This document shows, one piece after another, positions 1-9,124 of a stretch of DNA of 54,354 nucleotides. Below the pieces are notes generated by a model. That model worked only from the letters and a program-made list of their open reading frames with translations, did no database searches and had not been told where the DNA came from. Position 1 is the first letter of the stretch. Every line of letters begins with the position of its first letter. Source of the stretch: an uncultured bacterium (GTDB lineage Bacteria > Cyanobacteriota > Vampirovibrionia > Gastranaerophilales > Gastranaerophilaceae); NCBI GenBank assembly GCA_900547155.1, contig URFH01000017.1, positions 1 to 54,354 on the forward strand. Direction: 5' to 3'. The position numbers and the translations under genes were made by a program.

Positions 1-211
1 CCGAAACAAGTTCGGAATGACGGGCAATTTTTGTCACCCTGAACTTGATTCAGGGTCGCAAGATTTTGGTATACAGACTTCAATATGGCGATTCCGAAAC
101 AAGTTCGGAATGACGGGCAATTTTTGTCACCCTGAACTTGATTCAGGGCCGCAGGATTTTGATATACGGACTTCAATATGGCGATTCCGAAACTAGTTCG
201 GAATGACGGGC
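1..211. repeat. Tandem REP-like palindromic repeat, 93-bp period
   Basis: This stretch holds the second half of one unit (1-27) followed by two nearly identical units (about 33-116 and 126-211). Each unit joins two small inverted repeats. The first is built on CCCTGAA...TTCAGGG, the second on ATTCCGAA...TTCGGAAT, and about 50 bp separate them. Units differ at only a few positions. Related copies lie at about 9004-9108, 27167-27283 and 44706-44790. The layout resembles REP/BIME-type intergenic repeats. It does not code for protein, although it keeps some frames open by chance. Confidence 0.85.
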
Positions 212-240
212 GTTTTTTGCTAATGAATTCCTGCGCTAAC

Positions 241-272
241 AAAAAGAAAAGCGCGTCAAATAACGCGCTTTT
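241..272 (-). terminator. Rho-independent terminator of the Cys-rich SLH gene
   Basis: The stem is AAGCGCGT (249-256) paired with ACGCGCTT (263-270) around a 6-nt loop. Read on the minus strand it is followed by a T-rich run (241-250). It begins about 25 bp past the stop codon of the SLH gene. Confidence 0.85.
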
Positions 273-295
273 CCGGTTCTTATGAAGAAAACAAA

Positions 296-2416
296 CTACT
301 TGTTGCAAGCAGAGCAAGTGTGGTTTCCGAAAGCAACGGAGATGTGCTCTCTGGGATTGACCTGAGCAACTTTGTTGCCTTTGGGGTCAACAACGTAAGC
401 AACTTCGTCCATTGTTGTCTGGAAAAGGCCTGCTGTGCCTGACAAAGCTGTTCTTGCTGTGTCGATAGGAGCTTTAACGATTGTTTTTACACCGTCAAAG
501 AGGCTTCTGCCGGCAGCAGGGAGCTGTCCTTGCAGAGTTTGTCCGAAAACAAGCCCTGTATCGTCGCCAACGCGTTCAACAGCGTTACCAAGAGCCATTA
601 CAGCACCACCAACGGTTCTTGCAGTCGTACCAACGATACTTCCGGCCCATGTGAACGGAGCTTCGATGATTCTTGCAAATACGTTCGGTTTTTTAGCCTT
701 TTCAACCTGAGCAGTCAATACTTGCTGCGGCAAATCAGCCACGCAGCTTCCGTTTTTGATTTTTTCAAAGGAAAGCTTGATTGCGCCGCCGCAGTTGTTG
801 GACGGTCTTTGAACTTCGGTTACTTTACCGTAAACAGTAGAGCCTGCCGGGAAGTTTTGACCGTTAATGCAGCATGCTTCGCAGGTTTTAGCTGAGAATA
901 CCTGATTAACGTTAGCGTGTTTAGCATTGATTTCGTCGTTGAACTTCAATTTCAATGTAGGAAGCTGAACAACTTCGTCCTGAGCCATAAATGCAGCACC
1001 GCCTGTGCAGCCGCAGTCAGCAGAAGCTACGTCTTTGTTTGAATAGCCCATAGAAATTCTTACCTGTTCGAGCATATTGGCTACGTCAGCACGGCTTGCG
1101 TCTTTGTAAGCCTGAATTTCGTTCGGGTTGGGCGCGTCTTTAAGTGCGCCTGTTTCGATTGTTTTAGCAACAGGGATTTTTGCCCATTCAGGAACTTTGT
1201 TTCCGTCGCAGAATTTGCTGAGGATTTGTTCAGCTTTGCAGTTGTCCATTTCGCACGGAATGCCTTTAGCCAATGTAGCCATAGCTTCCGCTCTTGAAAC
1301 AGGTTCGTTGGGTTTGAACATGTTGTTCGGATATCCCGCCATTATGCCGTTAGAAGTAGCTACGTTGATAGCCTGGTTTGCCCAGTGTGATTTCGGTACA
1401 TCTTTGAACACTTTTGCAGGGCAGGATTCTTGTGAACGGAGGTTAAATCCGTTTACAACCATGCTTGCAAGTTCTGCACGCGATACAGGCAGGTTCGGTT
1501 TGAAAGTTCTGTCAGGATAGCCTGCAACAACTTTGTTTTCAGCGAGTTTGTTGATTTCGCAGTTAGCCCAGTACCCTGTAGGAACATCATCGAAAGAGCT
1601 TGCTAAAGGTGCAGGAGCTGCAGCGCCTGTGATAGGTGCATTGTAAGGAACAATTGTTCTGTTGATTACATCTGTGCAGGAGCATGTGGACATTTCGATT
1701 CCGCAAGGCTCCGGAGTTCCGCAAGAAGCGCAGCCCGGGTCAACCGGAGCAGAGCAGCCGCAAGAAGGTACAACAGGAGCTGCACATCCGGTAATAGATT
1801 CAAGCGAAGGGCCCAAAACCGGCATAGTCATCGGAACAGCCGCTCCGGTAACACCGCCGCCGCAGGGACATCCGCATTCAGGAGCCGCAGCAACAGGTAC
1901 ACCCGGTGTAGGGCAGAGGCTGCAGCCGCATCCGAGCCCTTCGCCGATAATTACGTTGTTTTCAGTAGTACCTACGCGCTGGCTGTCAGAATAAATTGAC
2001 GCAGGGTACGCATAAGTCTGTTTTGATTCGTATTTGCCGTCGCATTTTGGCAATACGGTAGCAGAAATTGACGGTGCGGGTTCGCAGCAGGGTCCCGGTT
2101 CGCAGCAAGGGTCACATCCGCATGGCGCAGCAGCACCTGTACATCCGCAAGGATCAGGTTCGCAGCAAGGTGCGGGTTCACATCCGCAAACAGGGGCAGC
2201 CGGCTGGCAGCCGCAGTCGCATTTGGGTAAATTGCAAGTCGGGCAGACTGCATTGTCCGGTGTTACGTCGGCCTGGCAGCCTGAAATCGGACAAGCAGCA
2301 AGTCTTGCCATATCTATTGCGGAAATATCGACATTACTTGCAATCCCCGAATTAATTGTGCTCGCCATAAGCCCGATTGTTAAGGCTGTTGCAAGCGTTA
2401 GTTTGTTAATTGTCAT
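296..2416 (-). CDS. Secreted SLH-domain protein with Cys/Pro-rich N-terminal region
   Basis: This is a 706-residue exported surface protein. I chose ATG 2416 because AAGGAGGG (2421-2428) sits just upstream; the frame stays open to 2461 without a better ribosome site. Residues 1-27 look like a signal peptide. Residues 42-247 contain 34 cysteines in CC, CGC and PCCEP-like clusters with many prolines. Two clear SLH domains follow (about 275-325 and 336-386, both with a GYP...F.P...V.RAE core), then a degenerate third (about 400-455). Residues 485-706 match the C-terminal domain of the SLH protein at 52302, sharing the motif VTEVQRP. SLH domains usually bind cell-wall polymers, so a wall- or envelope-anchored role is likely. 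The job of the Cys-rich part is unknown; disulfide cross-linking or metal binding are guesses. Confidence 0.85.
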   Translation of the reverse strand: MTINKLTLATALTIGLMASTINSGIASNVDISAIDMARLAACPISGCQADVTPDNAVCPTCNLPKCDCGCQPAAPVCGCEPAPCCEPDPCGCTGAAAPCGCDPCCEPGPCCEPAPSISATVLPKCDGKYESKQTYAYPASIYSDSQRVGTTENNVIIGEGLGCGCSLCPTPGVPVAAAPECGCPCGGGVTGAAVPMTMPVLGPSLESITGCAAPVVPSCGCSAPVDPGCASCGTPEPCGIEMSTCSCTDVINRTIVPYNAPITGAAAPAPLASSFDDVPTGYWANCEINKLAENKVVAGYPDRTFKPNLPVSRAELASMVVNGFNLRSQESCPAKVFKDVPKSHWANQAINVATSNGIMAGYPNNMFKPNEPVSRAEAMATLAKGIPCEMDNCKAEQILSKFCDGNKVPEWAKIPVAKTIETGALKDAPNPNEIQAYKDASRADVANMLEQVRISMGYSNKDVASADCGCTGGAAFMAQDEVVQLPTLKLKFNDEINAKHANVNQVFSAKTCEACCINGQNFPAGSTVYGKVTEVQRPSNNCGGAIKLSFEKIKNGSCVADLPQQVLTAQVEKAKKPNVFARIIEAPFTWAGSIVGTTARTVGGAVMALGNAVERVGDDTGLVFGQTLQGQLPAAGRSLFDGVKTIVKAPIDTARTALSGTAGLFQTTMDEVAYVVDPKGNKVAQVNPREHISVAFGNHTCSACNK

Positions 2417-2444
2417 CTTTCCCTCCTTAATAAGCAAATTTTGG

Positions 2445-2468
2445 ATTAGATTTGTCCTCAAATCTAAT
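2445..2468 (-). promoter_or_regulatory. Perfect hairpin in the leader of the SLH gene
   Basis: Ten bases, ATTAGATTTG, pair perfectly with CAAATCTAAT around a 4-nt loop that reads AGGA on the mRNA strand. The hairpin lies about 17 nt upstream of the Shine-Dalgarno sequence. It may protect the 5' end of an abundant mRNA or bind a regulator; the sequence alone does not decide. Confidence 0.5.
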
Positions 2469-2618
2469 TTACGATAATTAACATCTTATGTTGCATTATT
2501 ACGGTGAAAACTACCAAAAAACATTACCAGAAACGGTTACCTTAACGGGCTATTTGAATTTTAGAATTTACTCTAAAAAGGGTGATAATTAAAAAGGTCT
2601 TCGGGAGTTCAAAAAGGC

Positions 2619-2650
2619 TAAAAAATCCGCATGCCCAAAAACATGCGGAT
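2619..2650 (-). terminator. Rho-independent terminator of the 66-aa gene
   Basis: ATCCGCATG (2625-2633) pairs with CATGCGGAT (2642-2650). On the minus strand six T residues follow. It lies 26 bp past the stop of the small gene at 2676-2876 and separates it from the SLH gene. Confidence 0.85.
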
Positions 2651-2675
2651 AATTAATATATTTTATGGATAAAAA

Positions 2676-2876
2676 CTAAGCTTTTTTAGCGCTTTTCACA
2701 AACTGGTCAACAGCCTGAGGCTGCGCTGCGAACATGCAAGCTGTTTCATATTTTTTTTGAAGAACAGCGATTTCCTTTTCGTATTGTGCGGGAGTTTTAG
2801 GTTTTGACTGCTCCGCTTTTCCAAATCTCAAAGGCTGGCATGGATGAATTCCGTTTGTAATTGCACCTAAACGCAT
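2676..2876 (-). CDS. Small protein of unknown function (66 aa)
   Basis: I do not recognise this family. The 66-residue product starts MRLGAITNGIHPCQPLRFGK, then has a charged helix-like stretch (about residues 27-47) and ends in KSAKKA. It has no signal peptide or membrane segment. A good ribosome site (GAAAGGAT) precedes the ATG, and a strong terminator follows the stop, so it is very likely a real, separately transcribed gene. It sits between murG and the SLH gene on the same strand. The 68-bp gap from murG means it may either be read through from the cell-wall block or have its own promoter. Confidence 0.65.
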   Translation of the reverse strand: MRLGAITNGIHPCQPLRFGKAEQSKPKTPAQYEKEIAVLQKKYETACMFAAQPQAVDQFVKSAKKA

Positions 2877-2944
2877 TTTAATATCCTTTCAAAAATACTT
2901 TCCCTTAATTTCATTATATCACTTTATACGATTGTTTCAATCCC

Positions 2945-4066
2945 TTAACAATTTATAATATTAAGAATTTCAGCCGTGATTTCCCTTGTTGCATAAGGCT
3001 TTGCAAGGGATTTTGCTTTTTCCTGCAAAAGAGTAATTTCAGTCGGGCTATTAAACAAATCTCTTAAAATTTTATAAAGATTTGCACTATTGCAGTCCCT
3101 GTCCTCAAGGTAAATCGCAGCATGGTGTTTTTCCATCTCCCGTGCGTTTTTGCGCTGATGATCAGCAGCCGCATAAGGATAAGGCACCAGAATTGAAGCC
3201 GCTCCGGCCGCGCAGAGCTCTGAAATACTCAAAGAACCCGCCCTTGTAAACGCAATATCAGCAGCAATCAGCGGCGTAAACATCCTGTCAAAATACGGGC
3301 GCAGAATGTAATTGTTATTTTCTTTGTAGGCGGGGTAAATTTTTTCCAGCATTTCTAGGGTTTCGTCGTAATTTTTTCTGCCCGTCTGGTGAATAATTTG
3401 GATGTCAAATTCTTTAAAAAGGTCTTCCAGCGTGTAAATAAGGGCTTTATTGAGCGTTTTTGCGCCCTGAGAACCGCCCATAACCAGTAAAGTGGGCTTG
3501 TTGAGAAGATTCAGCTCCCCTCTGGCTGCGATTTTGTCAATTTGTGAAAATTCTTTCCTTATCGGGTTGCCAAAACATACGGCTTTTCGCGATTTCACGC
3601 AGTTTTTCGACCCCTCAAAAGCAAGAGAAACAAATTTTGCAAAAGGCGCAACAGTTTTTGAAACAATCCCCGGTGCTGCGTCGCAATCATGGGTTGCAAA
3701 AGGGGTTTTTGTTAAAACCGAGGCAAAAAGCGCCGGTGCGCTGACATATCCGCCCGTTCCGAAAACCATATCGGGCTTGTATTTCAAAATATAGCCCAGA
3801 GCTTTCGAGGTGGCGACAAAAAGCTTCCACATCCATTTAAAAACGCCAAAATCCGCTCTGCGCGGCATTCCTGAAATATCAACCTCAAGAAAATCAAATC
3901 CCTCTTTTTGCGCAATTTCTTTTTCAAGGTTTTTCGGGTTGCCCACGTAATATATTTTACAGCCGGCTTCACGCAGGGCGTTTGCAACCGCGATTGCCGG
4001 ATAAATATGCCCTCCGGTGCCGCCACCTGTGATAAAAACGGTTTTTTGACGGTTAGATTCGCTCAT
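2945..4066 (-). CDS. murG: UDP-GlcNAc:lipid I N-acetylglucosaminyltransferase
   Basis: MurG adds GlcNAc to lipid I at the inner face of the membrane, giving lipid II. The glycine-rich loop GGGTGGHIYPAIAVA is near the N terminus. GGSQGAKTLN opens the C-terminal UDP-GlcNAc-binding half, followed by HQTG and RAGSLSISEL, all typical of this GT28 family. The length (373-375 aa) is normal. Two ATGs are possible, 4072 and 4066. I prefer 4066 because AAGGTG lies 7 nt before it, whereas the gap to 4072 is very short. The gene overlaps the end of ftsW by 14 bp, as expected for translational coupling in a dcw operon. Confidence 0.96.
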   Translation of the reverse strand: MSESNRQKTVFITGGGTGGHIYPAIAVANALREAGCKIYYVGNPKNLEKEIAQKEGFDFLEVDISGMPRRADFGVFKWMWKLFVATSKALGYILKYKPDMVFGTGGYVSAPALFASVLTKTPFATHDCDAAPGIVSKTVAPFAKFVSLAFEGSKNCVKSRKAVCFGNPIRKEFSQIDKIAARGELNLLNKPTLLVMGGSQGAKTLNKALIYTLEDLFKEFDIQIIHQTGRKNYDETLEMLEKIYPAYKENNNYILRPYFDRMFTPLIAADIAFTRAGSLSISELCAAGAASILVPYPYAAADHQRKNAREMEKHHAAIYLEDRDCNSANLYKILRDLFNSPTEITLLQEKAKSLAKPYATREITAEILNIINC

Positions 4067-5240
4067 TTCCATACACCTTAATCTTTTTAATTCGTTTTTT
4101 TGAAATATTCAAAAGGATTCCGACCATGCACATCGACACAATCAGCGAAGTTCCGCCATAGCTTATAAAAGGAAGCGGCACGCCGGTTGCGGGGATGAGC
4201 GAGCTGGAAACGCTCATGTTTATGAAAGCCTGAAATCCGATTGAAAGCGTAATCCCTATTGCCATAAGCTTTCCGAACATATCACCCGCACGCGAGGAGA
4301 TGATTATTCCCCTGTGGATGAACGTCCAGAAGAGTCCGATTATGAAAAAACAGCCCAAAAAGCCCAGTTCTTCTGCTATTACCGCAAAAATAAAGTCCGT
4401 ATGCCCCTCGGGAAGCCACGCGAGTTTTTGTTTTGAACTTCCATATCCGACGCCCCAAAAACCGCCGGCAGCAAACGCAAGAAGCGACTGAATAATGTTA
4501 TATCCCGCGCCGTACGGGTCGGATTGGGGGTTCAGCCAGATTTGGATACGCTGCATCTGGTATCCATGAAGCAGTTTTTGCCCGAAAAGCAAAATTCCGG
4601 CAAACGCAGCCCCGATACCCGCAAGCGCAAAGGTTATCATCTGTTTTATTGAGCCGGAAACGCTCAAATACATTACCGTTGAAATTATCAAAAGCAAAAT
4701 AACCATACTGAGGTTCGGCTGCTTATAAACAAGGAAAACCATCAGCAAAATGGGCATAAAATAGCGCATTATTTTTGAGCTGCTAAAAATCCGGCCGTCG
4801 CGGTAAAATGCGTTCGATAAAAGCATAATAACCGCCAATTTGGTCATTTCAGACGGCTGAAACTGAAGCGGGCCGAGCATTATCCAGCGTTTTGCGCCGT
4901 TTACGATTACACCGAGCGGCGTAAAGTCAACCAGAGCAAGCATTATGATAACAAACCATGCAAACGGAACCGCCCAGTCTTTGAGTTTTTTATAATCCAA
5001 TTTCATGAAATATTTCATGCCGAAAATGCCGACAATCATATATCCGAGTTGTTTCAAAGCAAAAGAAGCCGGATTTGTGCCTTCTTCCATACATTTTGGC
5101 GCGCCGGCGCTGAAAATTGCCATCAATCCGATAACAACAAGGAACGCAACCACGATAATCAGCGTCTTGTCAGGCGGCGACAGGACGTAATCAGGCGGAA
5201 CTATGTATCTTTTAGACTGTCTGTTGCTTTGATAAGGCAT
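4053..5240 (-). CDS. ftsW: SEDS-family peptidoglycan polymerase FtsW
   Basis: This is a polytopic SEDS protein of about 395 residues. FtsW polymerises lipid II at the division site with a class B PBP. The family signatures are visible: NGAKRWIMLGPLQFQPSE in the middle, HTDFIFAVIAEELGF, and PFISYGGTS near the C terminus. Its place between murD and murG argues for FtsW rather than RodA. The frame opens at ATG 5270 (405 aa), but neither start has a strong ribosome site. I chose 5240 (MPYQSNRQ) because AAGGA lies just before it and the overlap with murD falls to 29 bp. The cytosolic N-terminal tail is about 30 residues before the first membrane helix. Confidence 0.93.
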   Translation of the reverse strand: MPYQSNRQSKRYIVPPDYVLSPPDKTLIIVVAFLVVIGLMAIFSAGAPKCMEEGTNPASFALKQLGYMIVGIFGMKYFMKLDYKKLKDWAVPFAWFVIIMLALVDFTPLGVIVNGAKRWIMLGPLQFQPSEMTKLAVIMLLSNAFYRDGRIFSSSKIMRYFMPILLMVFLVYKQPNLSMVILLLIISTVMYLSVSGSIKQMITFALAGIGAAFAGILLFGQKLLHGYQMQRIQIWLNPQSDPYGAGYNIIQSLLAFAAGGFWGVGYGSSKQKLAWLPEGHTDFIFAVIAEELGFLGCFFIIGLFWTFIHRGIIISSRAGDMFGKLMAIGITLSIGFQAFINMSVSSSLIPATGVPLPFISYGGTSLIVSMCMVGILLNISKKRIKKIKVYGNERI

Positions 5241-6573
5241 ATTCCTTGAAAACCTTTCCCCGTTCCTCATATCCCGAGAACATGTCGAAACTTGCGCATG
5301 CAGGCGAGAGCAAAATCACCTGATTCGGCAGAGAAAACGCTATATCAACCGCATTTTCAAAGCTATTCGCATTGTGAATGTTATTGAAGCCGTTTTTGCG
5401 AAATTCTTCTTCAAACCGTGCCGCTGCCTCGCCGAGAAGCACAACATCGTTCACCGTTTCTTTCATTACATTGCACATTTCGGTCAAATCCGTGTTTTTA
5501 TCGCGTCCTCCGGCAATCAAAGTTACTGTTTTTCCCTCAAAAGATTTCAGTGCAAATATTGACGCCTCCGGATTTGTGGCTTTTGAGTCGTTATAAACCA
5601 GTTTTCCGTTAATTTCTCCGCTAAATTCACATCTGTGCTCGGGCGGAGCAAAGTTTTTTATTGCGTTTTTGATATTTTCACTGCTGATTCCGATGATTTT
5701 TGCAACAATCGCAGAAGCCATAACGTTCTGGTAATTGTGGTTTCCCACGAGCTGGATTTCGTTTAAATCAATGATTTTTTCGTCGCTTCCGGCTGCTCTT
5801 TTGAAGAAAATCGCGTTTTCTTTTATGTAAGCGCAATTTTTCTCCATTTCTTTTCCGAAAAAGAACTTTTCTCCGGCATAATTTTGCCCGAACTCAAAAA
5901 CCCGCTCATCCAGCGCACTAAAAATTGCAAACGCAGGTTTTTTCTCGGGCGCAAAGAGCTTAGCTTTCGCTTTGAAATAATTTTCAAGCCCGCCATGCCA
6001 ATCAATGTGGTCAGGCGTAAAATTCATCCAAACAGCGATTTGCGGACGGAATCCGTTGCTTGTTTCAATCTGAAAAGAGCTCATTTCGCAAACAAAATAG
6101 TCATTTTTTTCGTCCAGAAGCGAGCATGGCGGAACACCAATGTTTCCGCAAGCAGGTGCTTTCAATTCTGTTTCAAGAATCGCGGAAGTAAGCATTGTTG
6201 TCGTGGTTTTGCCGTTTGTGCCGGTGATTGCGACAAAAGGCGTGTCTGTTTCAAGGTATGCAAGCTCAACTTCGCTTATCACGGGAATATTTTTCTCTTT
6301 CAGCCGTTGAAAAATCTCTGAATGCGGCGGAATTCCGGGGCTTGTGACCGCGGTGTAGGCGCCGTCGAGAAATTCCTCGCTGTGAGCGCCAAATTCGGTT
6401 TTTATCCCGAGTTTTTCGAGTTCGGCAGCGGTTTCTTTCATTTTTTCATCAGCTTCTTTTTTTTCCGTGATAAAGCACTCCGCGCCTTTTGACGCAAGGT
6501 ATTTTGCCGCAGCTGTGCCGCTTTTTGAAAGCCCCAATATTAAAACTTTTTTATCAAACCATTTTCTTTTCAT
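5212..6573 (-). CDS. murD: UDP-N-acetylmuramoylalanine--D-glutamate ligase
   Basis: MurD adds D-Glu to UDP-MurNAc-L-Ala in the cytoplasm, using ATP. The 453-residue product has the Rossmann-like N-terminal domain (VLILGLSKSGTAAAKYL), the Mur-ligase P-loop GTNGKTTTT (about residue 117), NFTPDHIDWHG in the central domain, and the C-terminal motifs PPEHRCE and NDSKATNPEA. These define the MurD branch of the Mur ligases. It lies 49 bp downstream of mraY and overlaps the start of ftsW, in the classical dcw gene order. Confidence 0.96.
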   Translation of the reverse strand: MKRKWFDKKVLILGLSKSGTAAAKYLASKGAECFITEKKEADEKMKETAAELEKLGIKTEFGAHSEEFLDGAYTAVTSPGIPPHSEIFQRLKEKNIPVISEVELAYLETDTPFVAITGTNGKTTTTMLTSAILETELKAPACGNIGVPPCSLLDEKNDYFVCEMSSFQIETSNGFRPQIAVWMNFTPDHIDWHGGLENYFKAKAKLFAPEKKPAFAIFSALDERVFEFGQNYAGEKFFFGKEMEKNCAYIKENAIFFKRAAGSDEKIIDLNEIQLVGNHNYQNVMASAIVAKIIGISSENIKNAIKNFAPPEHRCEFSGEINGKLVYNDSKATNPEASIFALKSFEGKTVTLIAGGRDKNTDLTEMCNVMKETVNDVVLLGEAAARFEEEFRKNGFNNIHNANSFENAVDIAFSLPNQVILLSPACASFDMFSGYEERGKVFKEYALSKQQTV

Positions 6574-6622
6574 TTTCTGCCTCTAAATCTACCGGATTCC
6601 CCGATTTTTCATATTTTTTTGA

Positions 6623-7588
6623 TTAACCGTTCAAATGCCGGAACAAAAGCACCGCGCCGGCGCAAAATATGAACGTAATCAAGGAAAATACGAACACAAT
6701 TTTCTTTTCGCCCCAACCGCAAAGCTCAAAATGATGATGAATCGGCGACATTTTGAAAATTCTTTTGCCGGTTAATTTATAGCTTGTTACCTGAAGGATG
6801 ACGGAAAGAGTTTCGCACATAAATATGATTCCGATGGGGATTAGCCACAGTTCAAACTTGCCCATTACGCCAATTGTGCCCAGAACCCCGCCCAGAGCGA
6901 GCGAACCCGTATCACCCATAAAAACTTTTGCCGGATATTTGTTAAAATAAAGGAATCCGAGGCATGCCCCGGCGATTGCCGCGCAAATTATCGCCAAATC
7001 GATGTTTCCCATAATCAAATTTATAAAAACCAGCGCCATAAGCGAAATAACCATGTTAGAAGCAGCAAGCCCGTCGAGGCCGTCCGTCAGATTGACCGCG
7101 TTAGAAACGCCCGTTATGACAAATATCCCAAAAATCGGGTAAAACCAGCCCAGATTCAGGGTATAATCGCCGAAAGTGATGAAAGTTCTGCCGCTTATTG
7201 TCACAAAAAGCACCGGAAGTATCGCAATCGCAATTTGCAAAAACAGTTTTCCGCGCGCCGAAAGCCCTTTGTTCTGGTGTTTTTCGATTTTTTGGATATC
7301 ATCCTGCATTCCTGCGAACATATAGAAAACAAAGGTTATCAGCAGCAAAAAAGCGCCCGTAGAGGTTTTTTCCGCCATAAAAAGCGCCACAACCGCAGCA
7401 ATCAACGAAGAAAGAACAATAAAAAAGCCCCCCGTCGTAGGTGTTCCGCTTTTTTCCTTGTGGCGGTCGGGCGCTTCGTCCAGAATGTACTGGCTCATTG
7501 TTTTTTTCTTCAAAAAATCTATATACGCAACGCCCAGAAGCAATGAAAGTACAAATGCTATCAAAGCCGCGACGGGAACTAAAATCAT
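6623..7588 (-). CDS. mraY: Phospho-N-acetylmuramoyl-pentapeptide transferase
   Basis: MraY transfers phospho-MurNAc-pentapeptide to undecaprenyl phosphate, making lipid I, the first membrane step of wall synthesis. The product (321 aa) is a multi-pass membrane protein. It carries GTPTTGG near the N terminus, NAVNLTDGLDGLA at the Mg2+/substrate loop, FMGDTGSLALGG, and the C-terminal loop SPIHHHFELCGW, all hallmarks of MraY. Its start codon overlaps the murF stop by one base (TAATG), which implies coupled translation. Confidence 0.97.
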   Translation of the reverse strand: MILVPVAALIAFVLSLLLGVAYIDFLKKKTMSQYILDEAPDRHKEKSGTPTTGGFFIVLSSLIAAVVALFMAEKTSTGAFLLLITFVFYMFAGMQDDIQKIEKHQNKGLSARGKLFLQIAIAILPVLFVTISGRTFITFGDYTLNLGWFYPIFGIFVITGVSNAVNLTDGLDGLAASNMVISLMALVFINLIMGNIDLAIICAAIAGACLGFLYFNKYPAKVFMGDTGSLALGGVLGTIGVMGKFELWLIPIGIIFMCETLSVILQVTSYKLTGKRIFKMSPIHHHFELCGWGEKKIVFVFSLITFIFCAGAVLLFRHLNG

Positions 7589-8919
7589 TATTTCTTTAAC
7601 TCCTCAATTATCTGCTCAAACTTCATTGAACGTGAAGCTTTAAATAGTATTGTAGTACTCTCAGAGAGATTTTCCAATATATATTTTGCAGCGTCTTCAT
7701 TTTTTGAAAAATTTACAAAATCCAATTCAGCCTTTTCCCCGATATGACGGGCAAGTTCGCCAACGGTAATTAATGTAACTTTTTCTTTTTCCGAAAGTTT
7801 TTTTACAAATTCGCCGACCTGTTCGTGATATTTTACCTCATTTTCGCCGAGTTCGCCCATATCGCCGAGCACAAGAGCCTTTTTGCCGGAATAAAGGCTT
7901 AAAAAGGCTTTTATTGCGGCTTTCATTGAGTCAGGGTTTGCGTTGTAGCTGTCATTTATGATTTTTAAGCCCTTTATGGCCTGAATTTCCCATCTCTGGC
8001 CGATTGGAGAATAGTTTTTCAGCCCGTTTGCAATTTTTTCGTGCGTCATGCCGAACTGCATTGCGGTTTCGATGACAAAAAGCGCGTCTTGAATGTTGTA
8101 TTCGCCCTCGACGTTCAGGGTGTATTCCCTGCCCTTGTAAGAAAAGACCGAGGAATCGATTTTTTCGTCAATGATTTCAAGATATGGCGAATCCAGCCCC
8201 GTATAAATCGTTTTGCCCTTAAAAATATTGAATTTTCTGATTAATTCGCTGTCATGCGCAATCAAAACGCCCTCGTCATGCAGATATGAACCGATTTCGC
8301 ATTTTGCCCGGGCAATATTCTCAACAGAACCGAGCCTGCCGATGTGCGCGGTTCCGGTGTTTACGATTACGCCGATATCGGGCTCAGCGTACTTTGACAA
8401 AAGCTCAATTTCGCCCCTTGCGCGCATTCCCATCTCAAGAACAAGCACTTCAGTGTTTTCCGCCATCGAAAGAATGGTCTGGCACATGCCGATTTCGTTG
8501 TTATGATTGAGTTTTGACTTATGTGTCCTAAAACCCTGCTCCATGACCGACGCCATCATTTCTTTTGTCGTAGTTTTGCCCGAACTTCCCGTAATTGCGA
8601 TGGTTACGGGGTTATATTTTCTGCGGCAGTACCTCGCAAGCCGCAAATAAGATTTTAGCGGGTCTTTTACGTATAAAATTATCTTTGCGTCGGGATGGCT
8701 GAGCTCTTTTTTCGCAGTAAAAAAGCCTCTTGCGCCGTTTTCGACCGCTTTATTTATAAAATCATGCCCGTCAAAGTTCTCACCCGACAGCGGCAAAAAC
8801 AAATCAGTATATTCAATAGTCCTTGTATCCGTAGAAATCCTGAACATGCCTGAGCGGTTCACGCATTTTAAGACTTCGGCGCCTGTTGCACGGACAATTT
8901 CTTCAATTGTAAATTTCAT
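7588..8919 (-). CDS. murF: UDP-MurNAc-tripeptide--D-Ala-D-Ala ligase
   Basis: MurF adds the D-Ala-D-Ala dipeptide, completing the UDP-MurNAc-pentapeptide. I chose ATG 8919 because GAGG lies 6 nt upstream; an upstream TTG at 8925 is in frame but poorer. The 443-residue protein shows the P-loop ITGSSGKTTTKEM (about residue 108), the MurF-typical NHNNEIGMCQTIL, and NDSYNANPDSMKAAI in the C-terminal half. It is the first gene of this murF-mraY-murD-ftsW-murG block. The 205 bp upstream holds a REP-like repeat and presumably the promoter. Confidence 0.96.
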   Translation of the reverse strand: MKFTIEEIVRATGAEVLKCVNRSGMFRISTDTRTIEYTDLFLPLSGENFDGHDFINKAVENGARGFFTAKKELSHPDAKIILYVKDPLKSYLRLARYCRRKYNPVTIAITGSSGKTTTKEMMASVMEQGFRTHKSKLNHNNEIGMCQTILSMAENTEVLVLEMGMRARGEIELLSKYAEPDIGVIVNTGTAHIGRLGSVENIARAKCEIGSYLHDEGVLIAHDSELIRKFNIFKGKTIYTGLDSPYLEIIDEKIDSSVFSYKGREYTLNVEGEYNIQDALFVIETAMQFGMTHEKIANGLKNYSPIGQRWEIQAIKGLKIINDSYNANPDSMKAAIKAFLSLYSGKKALVLGDMGELGENEVKYHEQVGEFVKKLSEKEKVTLITVGELARHIGEKAELDFVNFSKNEDAAKYILENLSESTTILFKASRSMKFEQIIEELKK

Positions 8920-9003
8920 TTTCAACCTCGTAAAGTATTAATACTTCCCCACTAGGAATGTACCAGAAAAGAATTAGTATTACAATTTTAGCAAAAATAA
9001 AAA

Positions 9004-9108
9004 TGTCACGCTGAACTCTTTTCAGGCACTTTTTGGCAGAGGCTGAAACTAGTTTGGAATGACGGGCATTTTTGTCACCCTGAACTTGTTTCAGGGTCGC
9101 AGAATTTT
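9004..9108. repeat. Degenerate REP-like repeat copy
   Basis: A diverged unit of the 1-211 family (about 9004-9066) is followed by one half-unit carrying CCCTGAACTTGTTTCAGGG (9078-9096). The repeat fills most of the gap between murF and recJ. A divergent promoter for murF must lie between here and 8920. Confidence 0.75.
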
Positions 9109-9124
9109 GATTTATATAAATTCC

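Noticed and set aside
1..211. Possible CRISPR array
   Set aside because: The 93-bp units are nearly identical throughout, with no variable spacers, and no cas genes are nearby.
2034..2477. 147-residue plus-strand open frame
   Set aside because: It is the reverse side of the Cys/Pro-rich region of the SLH gene; low complexity keeps several frames open.
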